From Candidatus Stahliibacteriota bacterium (GTDB lineage: Bacteria > Hydrothermota > Tepidihabitantia > B3-TA06), in NCBI GenBank assembly GCA_030670165.1, contig DAOVCF010000017.1:1-17382 (forward strand): a stretch of 17,382 nt of DNA, given 5' to 3'. Both the position numbers and the translations under genes were made by a program. Of the stretch, positions 1 to 6,381 are shown in pieces. The notes under the pieces are model-generated. The model did no database searches. It saw nothing but the letters and a program-made list of their open reading frames with translations, and was not told where the DNA came from. Positions within the stretch are counted from its first letter, which is position 1, and every line of letters begins with the position of its first letter.

Positions 1-63
1 TTCCGCGGTGTGGGGTTATTGTCAAGAAATCCAGTCCGCCCTAAATAGCACTCTTAACTGGTT

Positions 64-110
64 TTGGGGTCCCGGGACGTCCGCTACGCCAACGTCCGGG
101 GTGAAAAAAG
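64..110 (+). repeat. GGGGTCCC-family hairpin element, copy a
   Basis: The element starts with GGGGTCCC and ends with GGGGTGAAAAAA. Between them the arms CCCGGGACGT and ACGTCCGGGG pair over ten positions with one mismatch, around a loop of about 11 nt. The right flank, GGGGT followed by A-rich sequence and AGC, is nearly the same as in the copy at 446-513. Confidence 0.55.
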
Positions 111-154
111 CTGGTCAAAAGATGGACAAAAACTCCCCAAAAGGTGGACGAATT

Positions 155-196
155 CAACCCCAAAAATGTCAAGCATTGACATTTTTGGGGACCCAC
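155..196 (-). repeat. GGGGTCCC-family hairpin element, copy g (perfect 15-bp stem)
   Basis: Positions 158-172 (CCCCAAAAATGTCAA) are perfectly complementary to 176-190, with a 3-nt loop. Read on the minus strand it is GGGTCCCC-stem-GGGGTTGAA, the same frame of conserved flanks as the other copies but with an unrelated stem sequence. No T-tract beyond the stem suggests a terminator, and no gene ends immediately next to it. Confidence 0.7.
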
Positions 197-234
197 TTTT
201 GCATCAGGTTTGAGTGCGATTCGTTAAATTTTTA

Positions 235-272
235 CCCTCACCCTTAATCCCTCTCCCAAAGGGAGAGGGATT
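235..272. repeat. CCCTCTCCC/GGGAGAGGG palindromic repeat
   Basis: CCCTCTCCC and GGGAGAGGG face each other around a short AAA loop, preceded by CCCTCACCC. A very similar block (CCCTCACCCC, CCCTCTCCC, GGGAGAG) occurs at 14932-14966, and expanded versions occur at 551-600 and 669-757. This is a dispersed intergenic palindrome; its function is unknown. Confidence 0.6.
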
Positions 273-275
273 TGA

Positions 276-310
276 GATTGTTCCGGAGCTTCGCTCCTCG
301 CAATGACAGA
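276..310 (-). repeat. ATTGCGAGGAGCGAAGC-type dispersed repeat
   Basis: Read on the minus strand this is TGTCATTGCGAGGAGCGAAGC followed by CAATCTC. It resembles the widespread bacterial intergenic repeat with a TCATTGCGAG...GAAGCAATCTC core. A diverged plus-strand copy lies at 758-808. GGAGCTTCGCTCC forms a small internal hairpin. Confidence 0.55.
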
Positions 311-407
311 GGAAAATAATTCGTGCAATCTGCGGATTTAAAACTGATTTGGAGTGCAACAACCATGTTGTTGTGGCAATGACGCTCACAATTAGGCCAT
401 CCGTCTT

Positions 408-450
408 TGCGATCTTTTCTCCGATAGGAGAAAAGGAGCATTTTATTCGG
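408..450 (+). repeat. GATCTTTT-stem-AAAAGGAGCATT hairpin element, copy 1
   Basis: GCGATCTTTT leads into a perfect 9-bp stem, CTTTTCTCC (414-422) with GGAGAAAAG (427-435) around GATA, then GAGCATTTTATTCGGGGTCCC-type sequence. It is followed without a gap by GGGGTCCC copy b. The middle of the stem differs from the other three copies but remains complementary. Confidence 0.65.
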
Positions 451-513
451 GGTCCCAGCGGACATGAAATGACGACGCTTGCGGAGTAACTACGAAGCAA
501 ATACGTGGGGTAA
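446..513 (+). repeat. GGGGTCCC-family element, copy b (long, weakly paired interior)
   Basis: TTCGGGGTCCC at the left and GTGGGGTAAAAAAGC at the right match the family flanks, but the interior of about 45 nt pairs poorly. It looks invaded or diverged: it contains AATGACGACGCTTGCGGAG, reminiscent of the ATTGCGAGGAG repeats. Confidence 0.45.
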
Positions 514-550
514 AAAAGCCACCCCGTTAATACCCCATAACAAATCCGCC

Positions 551-600
551 TTAATCCCTCTACCCCTACGGGGCACACATCCCAGCGGGAGAGGGTTAAT
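551..600. repeat. Expanded CCCTCT...GAGAGGG palindrome
   Basis: The outer arms TTAATCCCTCT and GAGAGGGTTAA enclose an extra GC-rich segment with its own CCCCTACGGGG hairpin. It looks like the 235-272 palindrome with a small hairpin nested in the loop. Confidence 0.5.
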
Positions 601-662
601 GGAGAGCGGGTTCTCTAACCCGCTGCTTCTTGAATCGCGGACTGGAGAGTCCGCGCTCCTTG
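601..662. repeat. Two facing GGAG-stem-CTCY-stem hairpins
   Basis: The first hairpin is AGCGGGTT (605-612) with AACCCGCT (617-624), loop CTCT. The second is CGCGGACT (636-643) with AGTCCGCG (648-655), which on the minus strand has loop CTCC. Both 8-bp stems are perfect and unrelated in sequence. Each is preceded by GGAG on its own strand, so they form an inverted pair of the same small element. Confidence 0.55.
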
Positions 663-668
663 ATAAGA

Positions 669-757
669 GGGCCTCCCCGCCCCCTTTGTCCCCCTACCCT
701 ATGGGGTGCAGTAAAATTGGCATCCCAAGGGGCACGCTGTCCACCAGGGAGGGGGAG
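669..757. repeat. Expanded CCCCC...GGGGG palindromic repeat
   Basis: GC-rich arms (TCCCCCTACCCTATGGGG at the left, CCAAGGGGCACG and AGGGAGGGGGA at the right) resemble the 551-600 palindrome with a longer nested segment. It is non-coding and I see no function. Confidence 0.4.
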
Positions 758-808
758 TCATTACGAGGAGTGCTGACTGAAAGAAAGCAGGTCGAAGCAA
801 TCTCACTT
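758..808 (+). repeat. Diverged ATTACGAGGAG...GAAGCAATCTC repeat
   Basis: TCATTACGAGGAGTG at the left and GTCGAAGCAATCTCAC at the right match the two ends of the same dispersed repeat seen on the minus strand at 276-310, with a longer middle. It ends 16 nt beyond the stop codon of the GT-C-like gene. Confidence 0.5.
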
Positions 809-823
809 CCAGAAAAGCGGTCG

Positions 824-2299
824 TTACTCGCTGGATACCAGCACCAGCTTGCCTTCCTCCACTTTCATGTAGTAAAGCGTCCCGCCGCTCTCCGTGTAGT
901 GGCGACGGGTATCTTCAATCGTCTTCGGCGTGCCGCGGTAGGCGTCGTTATCCGCGTGGACGTGAACGGTGGGGTTGTGATAGTACTGCACCGCCTCGCG
1001 CAGGTGAACGTGTGAGGGCAAATCCTCTATGAATACAACGTCCTCCTCGGTAAGTTCAACCAGTTCGCCGACTTGTAATGTCAGCCGTTCTGTGGTCGTA
1101 CTGACCTTTACGAACTCGCGCTCGATCAAAAGGAGTCCTGCAACGTTTCCGAGGAGGTAGATTGAGCCGATCGCAACCAGTATCCCCTGCCAGACCCTCC
1201 TCCCCCTCTCCCTAAGATAGAAGTAGACACGACTGAACAGCACCCCGGCAAACAAAGCGATGAACACCGAGGGCAGGTATGCGTAGCGGGCTGAAATCTT
1301 GATCGTAAATGGAAGGAAGACCAAAAGGGCAAGTATCGAACAAATGAAGCTCCACAGGAGCGGTCCCCTAAGCTTCTTGAGGCTCGCCAGGACGATAACT
1401 GCGGGCAGGGTCAGCGCCACTGCACCCGCCGCTATCCAGTATCCTACCAACAGTCCTTTGGGCAGAACCGAGAGCACCCGTGCAACGTAGGGATGTCTAG
1501 GGTTGGGCATCCAGAGCCACACCCAGTAATCGGCCAGATTGGTCAATACGTGCCAGCCCGCCTTGTATATGGAATCAGTTCCCATAAACCGCATCGCCCA
1601 GCCGGTCTGGATCGCAAGGTAGGCCGCGAGAAGCACTCCATAGATCGCGTATGGATAGAAGAACCATTTGCTCCTTTTCTCCTTCTTCACCAGGATCAGA
1701 TCGCAGGCAAGCAGAATAAATGGCAGCGAGATAGCGGTCTCCTTGGTAAGGAAGGCTCCGATGAATCCGGCGATCGCAAATATCAGCCAACCGATTCCGC
1801 CTTTATCCCGGAAGCGCACGTGGCCGTAAATCGATAAAAGCACGAATAAGGTCACGAACAGCGTAACCGAGGACGAGATCCATGTTATCGCCTCGTAGTG
1901 GCTGAAGGCAAAAAGGAAAAGGAATCCTGCTGCTGCTGCGGCAAGCGTTCTTTTAAAAACCCTCCTTGCTATCAGAAACACAAGGGTGGTATTTACAAGA
2001 TGCAGCATGATGTTGGCGATCACGTAGGGTAGAGGGGCGTCGCCGAACAAAGCGCCCCGCGCCATGATGAGCGCCACGTTCAATGGCCGGAAGAAGTCGT
2101 TGCCGCCGTATAGGATGGTTTGGAAGAAGGGCTTGGATCTGCATGCTCGAAATATGGAGAGCGCGGTGAAGTCGTCTGCTATGAAGCGGTTTCCGAGCAG
2201 GGGCAGGAAGGCCAGGGCTCCGGTCAGCCATAGACCGGGTATTACCCATAGATTTTTCTTCCATTCGACGGCCGATTCTTTCATACGGCTCGGATTCAA
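824..2299 (-). CDS. Polytopic GT-C-type glycosyltransferase-like membrane protein
   Basis: This 491-aa protein has about eleven predicted membrane helices and a soluble C-terminal tail of roughly 95 residues. The first extracytoplasmic loop has an acidic pair in the NRFIADDF stretch (D42, D43). It is followed by FRPLN (about 70-74), the YVIANIMLHLVN helix, and FLTKETAISLP (about 183-193). This order resembles GT-C transferases of the bacterial protein O-mannosyltransferase/TMTC type, which move sugars from lipid-linked donors. The TPR tail of TMTC proteins is missing, so substrate and acceptor are unknown. It follows rng by 7 nt if the TTG at 2299 is used, or 22 nt from the ATG at 2284; neither has a clear ribosome binding site. 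It is probably the last gene of the radical SAM-rng operon. Family assignment is inference from motif order. Confidence 0.75.
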   Translation of the reverse strand: MNPSRMKESAVEWKKNLWVIPGLWLTGALAFLPLLGNRFIADDFTALSIFRACRSKPFFQTILYGGNDFFRPLNVALIMARGALFGDAPLPYVIANIMLHLVNTTLVFLIARRVFKRTLAAAAAGFLFLFAFSHYEAITWISSSVTLFVTLFVLLSIYGHVRFRDKGGIGWLIFAIAGFIGAFLTKETAISLPFILLACDLILVKKEKRSKWFFYPYAIYGVLLAAYLAIQTGWAMRFMGTDSIYKAGWHVLTNLADYWVWLWMPNPRHPYVARVLSVLPKGLLVGYWIAAGAVALTLPAVIVLASLKKLRGPLLWSFICSILALLVFLPFTIKISARYAYLPSVFIALFAGVLFSRVYFYLRERGRRVWQGILVAIGSIYLLGNVAGLLLIEREFVKVSTTTERLTLQVGELVELTEEDVVFIEDLPSHVHLREAVQYYHNPTVHVHADNDAYRGTPKTIEDTRRHYTESGGTLYYMKVEEGKLVLVSSE

Positions 2300-2306
2300 G
2301 TCTGGC

Positions 2307-3845
2307 TCAGCCGCTGCCGCTCACCGGGCTGGCCTCTCGTTTGTAAAGCACGTCGTTCGTGTCGCTCAGTATAACGGTGTACTCCCCTGGCCGTAAATAG
2401 ATGTCGGCCTTAATCTCTATGGCTATGTTGTAGGTGCGGGCCCAGTCGGCAAGCTCCTCAAAACGCTGTACAGACAGGAAGTCCGCGATGTGCGGCTCGG
2501 CTTTGATGAGTACCGTGTGCCCGGCAAAAAAATCGGCACGCTGCTGCAGAACCCTTTCGATCTCCGAGAGCATGTAGTCTTTTGAAGGTATCCTGCCCAG
2601 GCCGTGGCAGACCGAGCACTCCTCGGTCAGGTGCACGAAAAGGCCGGGTCTCTTGCGCTCGCGGGTTATCTCAATCAGTCCGAATCGGCTGAAGCCAGAA
2701 AAGTCGGCGTGAGCCTTGTCCTCGCGCAGATATTTCTTGAGTTCCTTGAGGACCATCGACATGTTCTCCTTCGAGTGCATGTCGATGAAGTCTATAACGA
2801 GCAGCCCGGATAGGTCGCGCAGGCGTATCTGAATGGCAATCTCCCGGGCCGCCTCCATGTTGGTCTGGAAGATGAGCTTCTCCGGCTGCTCCTCCGCTGA
2901 GAAGCGGCCGGTATTCACGTCTATGGCCACCAGTGCCTCGGTGTGATCTATGGTGATAAACCCGCCGCTTTTCAGCCAGATCTTGCGCTCGAATACACCC
3001 CTCAATTCGTCTTCTACACCGTAGCGCTCGAAGACAGGTTCTTTTCCATCGTAAAGTCTCACACGGGAGCGCAGTTTTGGAGCGTTTCTTCGTAGGTAAC
3101 GCAGAACGTTTTCGTACTCCACCCTCGAATCGACGATCACCGATGAGACCCCGAGTGTGAACTGATCCCGCACCAGCTTCAGTGATACAAGCGGTTCCTC
3201 GTAGACCAATGCCGGGGCTTTTTCTTGAGACGCCAGCTTGGAGACAGAGTTCCACATCTCCATGAGGCTTTCGAAGTCGAGCTTTATGTCCGACTCCGGG
3301 ACTTTCTCGGTCGCGGTACGAACGATCAGTCCCATCTTGTCCTTTTTGAGCTTTGAGGCCACAGAACGCAGGCGAGAGCGTTCACTTCTGTCCCTTATGC
3401 GTCTTGAGACCCCGATGTGATTGATGGAAGGCGTAAGCACCAGGTAGCGCCCGGGCAGGAAGATGTAGGATGAAAGTCGCGCCCCCTTCTTCCCCAATGG
3501 CTCCTTGACCACCTGTACAAGTATCTCCTGGTTGGGCTTCAGGTCGAGCCTGCGAGCTTGTTTTAGCTTGTCTTCCTCCGCTTCTTCTACCTCCGAGTCA
3601 TACATCTGTGAGAGTGTCTTGTCCGGGATGTCGGCAAGAGGCAGGAAACCGTTCTTTGAAAGCCCTATGTTGACGAACGCTCCAGCCAGACCAGGGACTA
3701 CGTTCTCCACCCTTCCTTTGTATATCCTGCCCACCAGGTTCTTGTGTTCCAGTCGCTCGGAGTAAAACTCGATAAGTTTCCCGTTATCGAGCACCGCGGT
3801 GCGGGTCTCGAATCGCCCCACGTTGATAAGTATCTCTTTCTTCAT
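2307..3845 (-). CDS. rng: Ribonuclease G/E family endoribonuclease
   Basis: The protein has 512 aa, close to RNase G and the catalytic half of RNase E. This family makes 5'-end-sensed endonucleolytic cuts in rRNA precursors and mRNA. An S1 RNA-binding domain occupies about 37-128 (VGRIYKGRVENVVPGLAGAFVNIG). The DNase-I-like core carries the two metal-binding aspartates, D309 in VAIDVNTG and D352 in VIDFIDM, corresponding to D303 and D346 of E. coli RNase E. The zinc-link cysteines are C410 and C413 in ECSVCHGLG. There is no long RNase E-type degradosome tail. The ATG overlaps the upstream stop as ATGA, with GAGGAG a few nt before it, which indicates translational coupling to the radical SAM gene. 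In many genomes this pair is followed by rplU-rpmA; here a membrane protein follows. Confidence is high. Confidence 0.95.
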   Translation of the reverse strand: MKKEILINVGRFETRTAVLDNGKLIEFYSERLEHKNLVGRIYKGRVENVVPGLAGAFVNIGLSKNGFLPLADIPDKTLSQMYDSEVEEAEEDKLKQARRLDLKPNQEILVQVVKEPLGKKGARLSSYIFLPGRYLVLTPSINHIGVSRRIRDRSERSRLRSVASKLKKDKMGLIVRTATEKVPESDIKLDFESLMEMWNSVSKLASQEKAPALVYEEPLVSLKLVRDQFTLGVSSVIVDSRVEYENVLRYLRRNAPKLRSRVRLYDGKEPVFERYGVEDELRGVFERKIWLKSGGFITIDHTEALVAIDVNTGRFSAEEQPEKLIFQTNMEAAREIAIQIRLRDLSGLLVIDFIDMHSKENMSMVLKELKKYLREDKAHADFSGFSRFGLIEITRERKRPGLFVHLTEECSVCHGLGRIPSKDYMLSEIERVLQQRADFFAGHTVLIKAEPHIADFLSVQRFEELADWARTYNIAIEIKADIYLRPGEYTVILSDTNDVLYKREASPVSGSG

Positions 3846-6331
3846 TGATAACTCTCCTCAAGGGGTGTCAAAAGACGAGCGCCTCTCTTTATGTATGCGT
3901 CGATTCTCTCGACAGATAGGGCGCGCGCCTCGTTATCTGTTATGTTGTAAAGGCGAGCGAGCGTATTCCACAACTTGGCCCGCTGAGCGTTGTCAAGCAA
4001 GAGGCTCAAACGTCCGTTTGCGGCATTGACGTGATGTATGTCGGCGTTCGCGAGTGCGCGTTTGGTTAGCTCCCCTGCTTCTACCTCGGGCGAGCCGATG
4101 ACCTCGTAGTGCAGTATCTCTGCAGCCTTGGTGACGGCAGGTGCTGCCGCAGGAAGCAGACGGTATCCAGCGAGAGCCAATCCCTCAGGCATATGAGGTG
4201 CAAGGAGTTCGTCGAGATTCCCCTGGGGCGGTGCAGTCAGGTTGACGTCGACGTACTCGCCCCTGCTGGTTACCCCTACGGGTTTGGGGAAGCTGAACCG
4301 GACGCGCGGATGAGGTGAGAAGCCTTGGGTGTACTCCACGGGCAATCCCGAGCGCCGCAGCAGACGGTAGATTACCCGCACAAGATTCAGGTGGCTTGCG
4401 TACCGTAAGGCTTCGCCGACCGTGAACTTGAGCCGGTAGCGAAGCTCTGGCCGATCCGTCGTGCGCACACGGGTGTTACGGGTGTTACGGGTGTTGCGGG
4501 TGTTGATGGTGTTACGGGTAAGTCGTAAAGGTTCAGTGTCATGTTTTTCAATGGCATCCGAGGACTTTGGAGCACCGGCGTTTGCCTCAGACGGGGCGGA
4601 TTCGCACCCAGCCCCGCAGGCATAACAAGGTCCGGTCAGGCAATCGGGCTGGGTCTGGGCCGAACGTGCCTTATGGTACTCATCCTCGAGGAATTCCTTG
4701 CGGATACCGGTATCGATGAACCCCCAGGGCAGTTCATCTTCCAACTGCCTTGGACCGGTGTAACGATACGGATCTACCCCGTGCTCGGTGAAGCTTTGCT
4801 CCCATCTTTGTGGTTTGAAATGCTCGCTCCATTCCTGGAAGTAACCTCCCCGCTGGAGGACTCCTTCCAGTACGTCTGCCAGTCGTTCGTCCCCGCGGGC
4901 GAGTACCGCCTCTATAAAACTCGCCTCCGGACGCGCCCACTTGATCTTTACGCGGCGCATCCGAGTCTCCTCCCGCAGGCGGGCGATCTTCTCGGCAAGC
5001 ACCGGAAGCTCATCAAACCCAGCCCACTGGAACGGTGTATTGGGCTTGGGAACGAACGCTGAGGTATGTACGTTGACGGCCAGACCCTTTGCGGATCGTG
5101 CAATCTCCCGGATGAACTCTATGTTCATATCCACGTCCTCGGTGGTCTCGCCGGGCAGGCCGATCATGAAATACAGTTTCACCCGGCGCCATCCGAGCCT
5201 GGCCGCGATCCGGACAGTCTCGATTATCTCGGAGTTGGAAACGTTTTTGTTTATGACCCGCTTCAGCCTCGGAGATGCGGTTTCAGGCGCGAAGGTAAGG
5301 CCGGTTCTCTTTATCTCGGCAAGCCTTTGACCGATCCGCTCGTTGAACGCCTCGCCCCGGAAGCTGGGAAGTGATATAGCCGTTTGGGTGGGTTTCAGCG
5401 TCGAGTTGAGCCTTGCAAGAAGTTCGTCAAACCGGGGGTAGTCTGAGACGGCGAACGAGAGAAGTGATACCTCCTCCCAACCGGTTGCGGCAAGGCCTTT
5501 CTCTGCAAGGTAGAGGATGTCCTGTATCGAACGGTATCTTGCGGGGCGGTTCGAGAAACCGGCCTGGCAGAACCGGCAGCCGCGCAGGCATCCGCGGCCT
5601 ATCTCGATCACAAGCCTGTCGTGTTCCACATCTCCGGTCGGCACTATCTGTTCAAAAGGGGCATCCTCCGGGCGGAGATCCGATACGACGCGTCTTTTTA
5701 TCGCCTTTGATTGGCCGTGGATAGGAGGCACCCATACGCCCTCGATCTCGGAAAGACCTGAGATTCGCTCCTTGCGATCCGGGGATTCAAGCAGCACATC
5801 TACCATCTCCCTTATCGCATCCTCTCCATCTCCTATGCAGAAGGCATCGAAGAACGGTTCCACAGGCAGCGGGTTGACCGTACACGGACCGCCTGCGACA
5901 ACCAATGGATCACTCTCCTTACGGTCTTTCGACCGCATCGGTATCCCTGCAAGCTCAAGCGCTCCAAGCGCGTTCGTATAACCCAGCTCGCTCTGCAGGG
6001 TTATTCCCACCATGTCGAAGTAGCAAAGCGGGGTTCGGGTCTCAAGGCTGGCGAGAGGAATGGCGTGCTCCTTCATCCTTGCGAGCATATCCACCCAGGG
6101 CATGAACGCGCGCTCTGCCGCCGCTTCTGGTATGCCGTTAATGATGTGGTAAAGCACCCGCAGCCCGTAGCCGGACATCCCGATCTCGTAGGTATCCGGG
6201 AACACGAGGGCAATCTTTACCCTTGCATCCTCGCGGTGCTTGACCGCATTGAGTTCGGAATCGGTGTACCTTATCGGTCGCTCGACCTGCGGCAACAAGT
6301 TCCCAAACGTTTTCTGCCAGCTGTCCTTCAT
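3842..6331 (-). CDS. B12-binding-like radical SAM protein fused to DUF2344 (TIGR03960-TIGR03936 type)
   Basis: The protein has 829 aa. The N-terminal part (about 36-200) resembles the cobalamin-binding-type domain of such proteins. The radical SAM core has the [4Fe-4S] triad C248, C252 and C255 in GRGCLRGCRFC, and GLPGET at about 391-396. A cysteine cluster (C564, C569, C572, C576) resembles an additional metal site and precedes the linker. The C-terminal DUF2344 domain spans about 632-829 and contains the typical GLPVEYTQGFSPHPR-like segment. The reaction is not established; conserved linkage to RNase G/E suggests a role in RNA or translation, but that is inference. The linker at 607-621 is a low-complexity N-T-R repeat encoded by the 9-bp repeat at 4471-4518. 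The ATG at 6331 lies 6 nt after a -10 box, so the mRNA may be leaderless. Confidence 0.92.
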   Translation of the reverse strand: MKDSWQKTFGNLLPQVERPIRYTDSELNAVKHREDARVKIALVFPDTYEIGMSGYGLRVLYHIINGIPEAAAERAFMPWVDMLARMKEHAIPLASLETRTPLCYFDMVGITLQSELGYTNALGALELAGIPMRSKDRKESDPLVVAGGPCTVNPLPVEPFFDAFCIGDGEDAIREMVDVLLESPDRKERISGLSEIEGVWVPPIHGQSKAIKRRVVSDLRPEDAPFEQIVPTGDVEHDRLVIEIGRGCLRGCRFCQAGFSNRPARYRSIQDILYLAEKGLAATGWEEVSLLSFAVSDYPRFDELLARLNSTLKPTQTAISLPSFRGEAFNERIGQRLAEIKRTGLTFAPETASPRLKRVINKNVSNSEIIETVRIAARLGWRRVKLYFMIGLPGETTEDVDMNIEFIREIARSAKGLAVNVHTSAFVPKPNTPFQWAGFDELPVLAEKIARLREETRMRRVKIKWARPEASFIEAVLARGDERLADVLEGVLQRGGYFQEWSEHFKPQRWEQSFTEHGVDPYRYTGPRQLEDELPWGFIDTGIRKEFLEDEYHKARSAQTQPDCLTGPCYACGAGCESAPSEANAGAPKSSDAIEKHDTEPLRLTRNTINTRNTRNTRNTRVRTTDRPELRYRLKFTVGEALRYASHLNLVRVIYRLLRRSGLPVEYTQGFSPHPRVRFSFPKPVGVTSRGEYVDVNLTAPPQGNLDELLAPHMPEGLALAGYRLLPAAAPAVTKAAEILHYEVIGSPEVEAGELTKRALANADIHHVNAANGRLSLLLDNAQRAKLWNTLARLYNITDNEARALSVERIDAYIKRGARLLTPLEESYQ
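4471..4518 (+). repeat. GGGTGTTAC 9-bp tandem repeat inside the radical SAM gene
   Basis: Five 9-nt units (two exact GGGTGTTAC, then GGGTGTTGC, GGGTGTTGA, TGGTGTTAC) lie in the linker between the radical SAM/cysteine part and DUF2344. On the coding minus strand they read N-T-R repeatedly. The same unit on the same DNA strand recurs in the phage gene at 15211-15258 and 15692-15715. Confidence 0.85.
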
Positions 6332-6337
6332 TCTGGA

Positions 6338-6366
6338 ATAATAACCTTACTGGGGAGTTAAGTCAA
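6338..6366 (-). promoter_or_regulatory. Promoter of the radical SAM-rng operon
   Basis: On the minus strand: -35 TTGACT (6361-6366), 17-nt spacer, -10 TATTAT (6338-6343), then only TCCAGA before the ATG at 6331. A start about 6-7 nt after the -10 box would put the 5' end at or next to the ATG. It lies in the 50-nt gap after the ABC operon, so read-through from that operon may also feed these genes. Confidence 0.6.
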
Positions 6367-6381
6367 ATGGCATTTCCCTGT

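Larger units (their letters stand above)
1..823. other. Repeat-rich intergenic region, no credible gene
   Basis: I see no convincing coding region here. The open frames are short, overlap on both strands, and consist of translated repeats. The stretch holds a dense set of short palindromic or dispersed repeats, listed separately: two GGGGTCCC-type hairpin elements and an inverted-orientation one, one GATCTTTT-stem-AAAAGGAG element, three CCCTC...GAGGG palindromes, two ATTGCGAGGAG-like repeats and a pair of facing GGAG hairpins. It lies downstream of the minus-strand gene block. No classical terminator with a T-tract is evident after the last gene, which ends at 824. Confidence 0.75.

Noticed and set aside
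479..1015. Plus-strand open frame of 178 codons
   Set aside because: It translates dispersed repeats and then runs antisense through the end of the clear GT-C-like gene. It has no ribosome binding site or domain.
2671..3255. Minus-strand open frame of 194 codons inside rng
   Set aside because: It is a shifted-frame shadow of the RNase G/E gene with arginine/glycine-rich composition and no domain.
4471..4518. Frameshift or sequencing artefact in the radical SAM gene
   Set aside because: The repeat is a multiple of three, the frame stays open, and the downstream DUF2344 domain is intact in the same frame.
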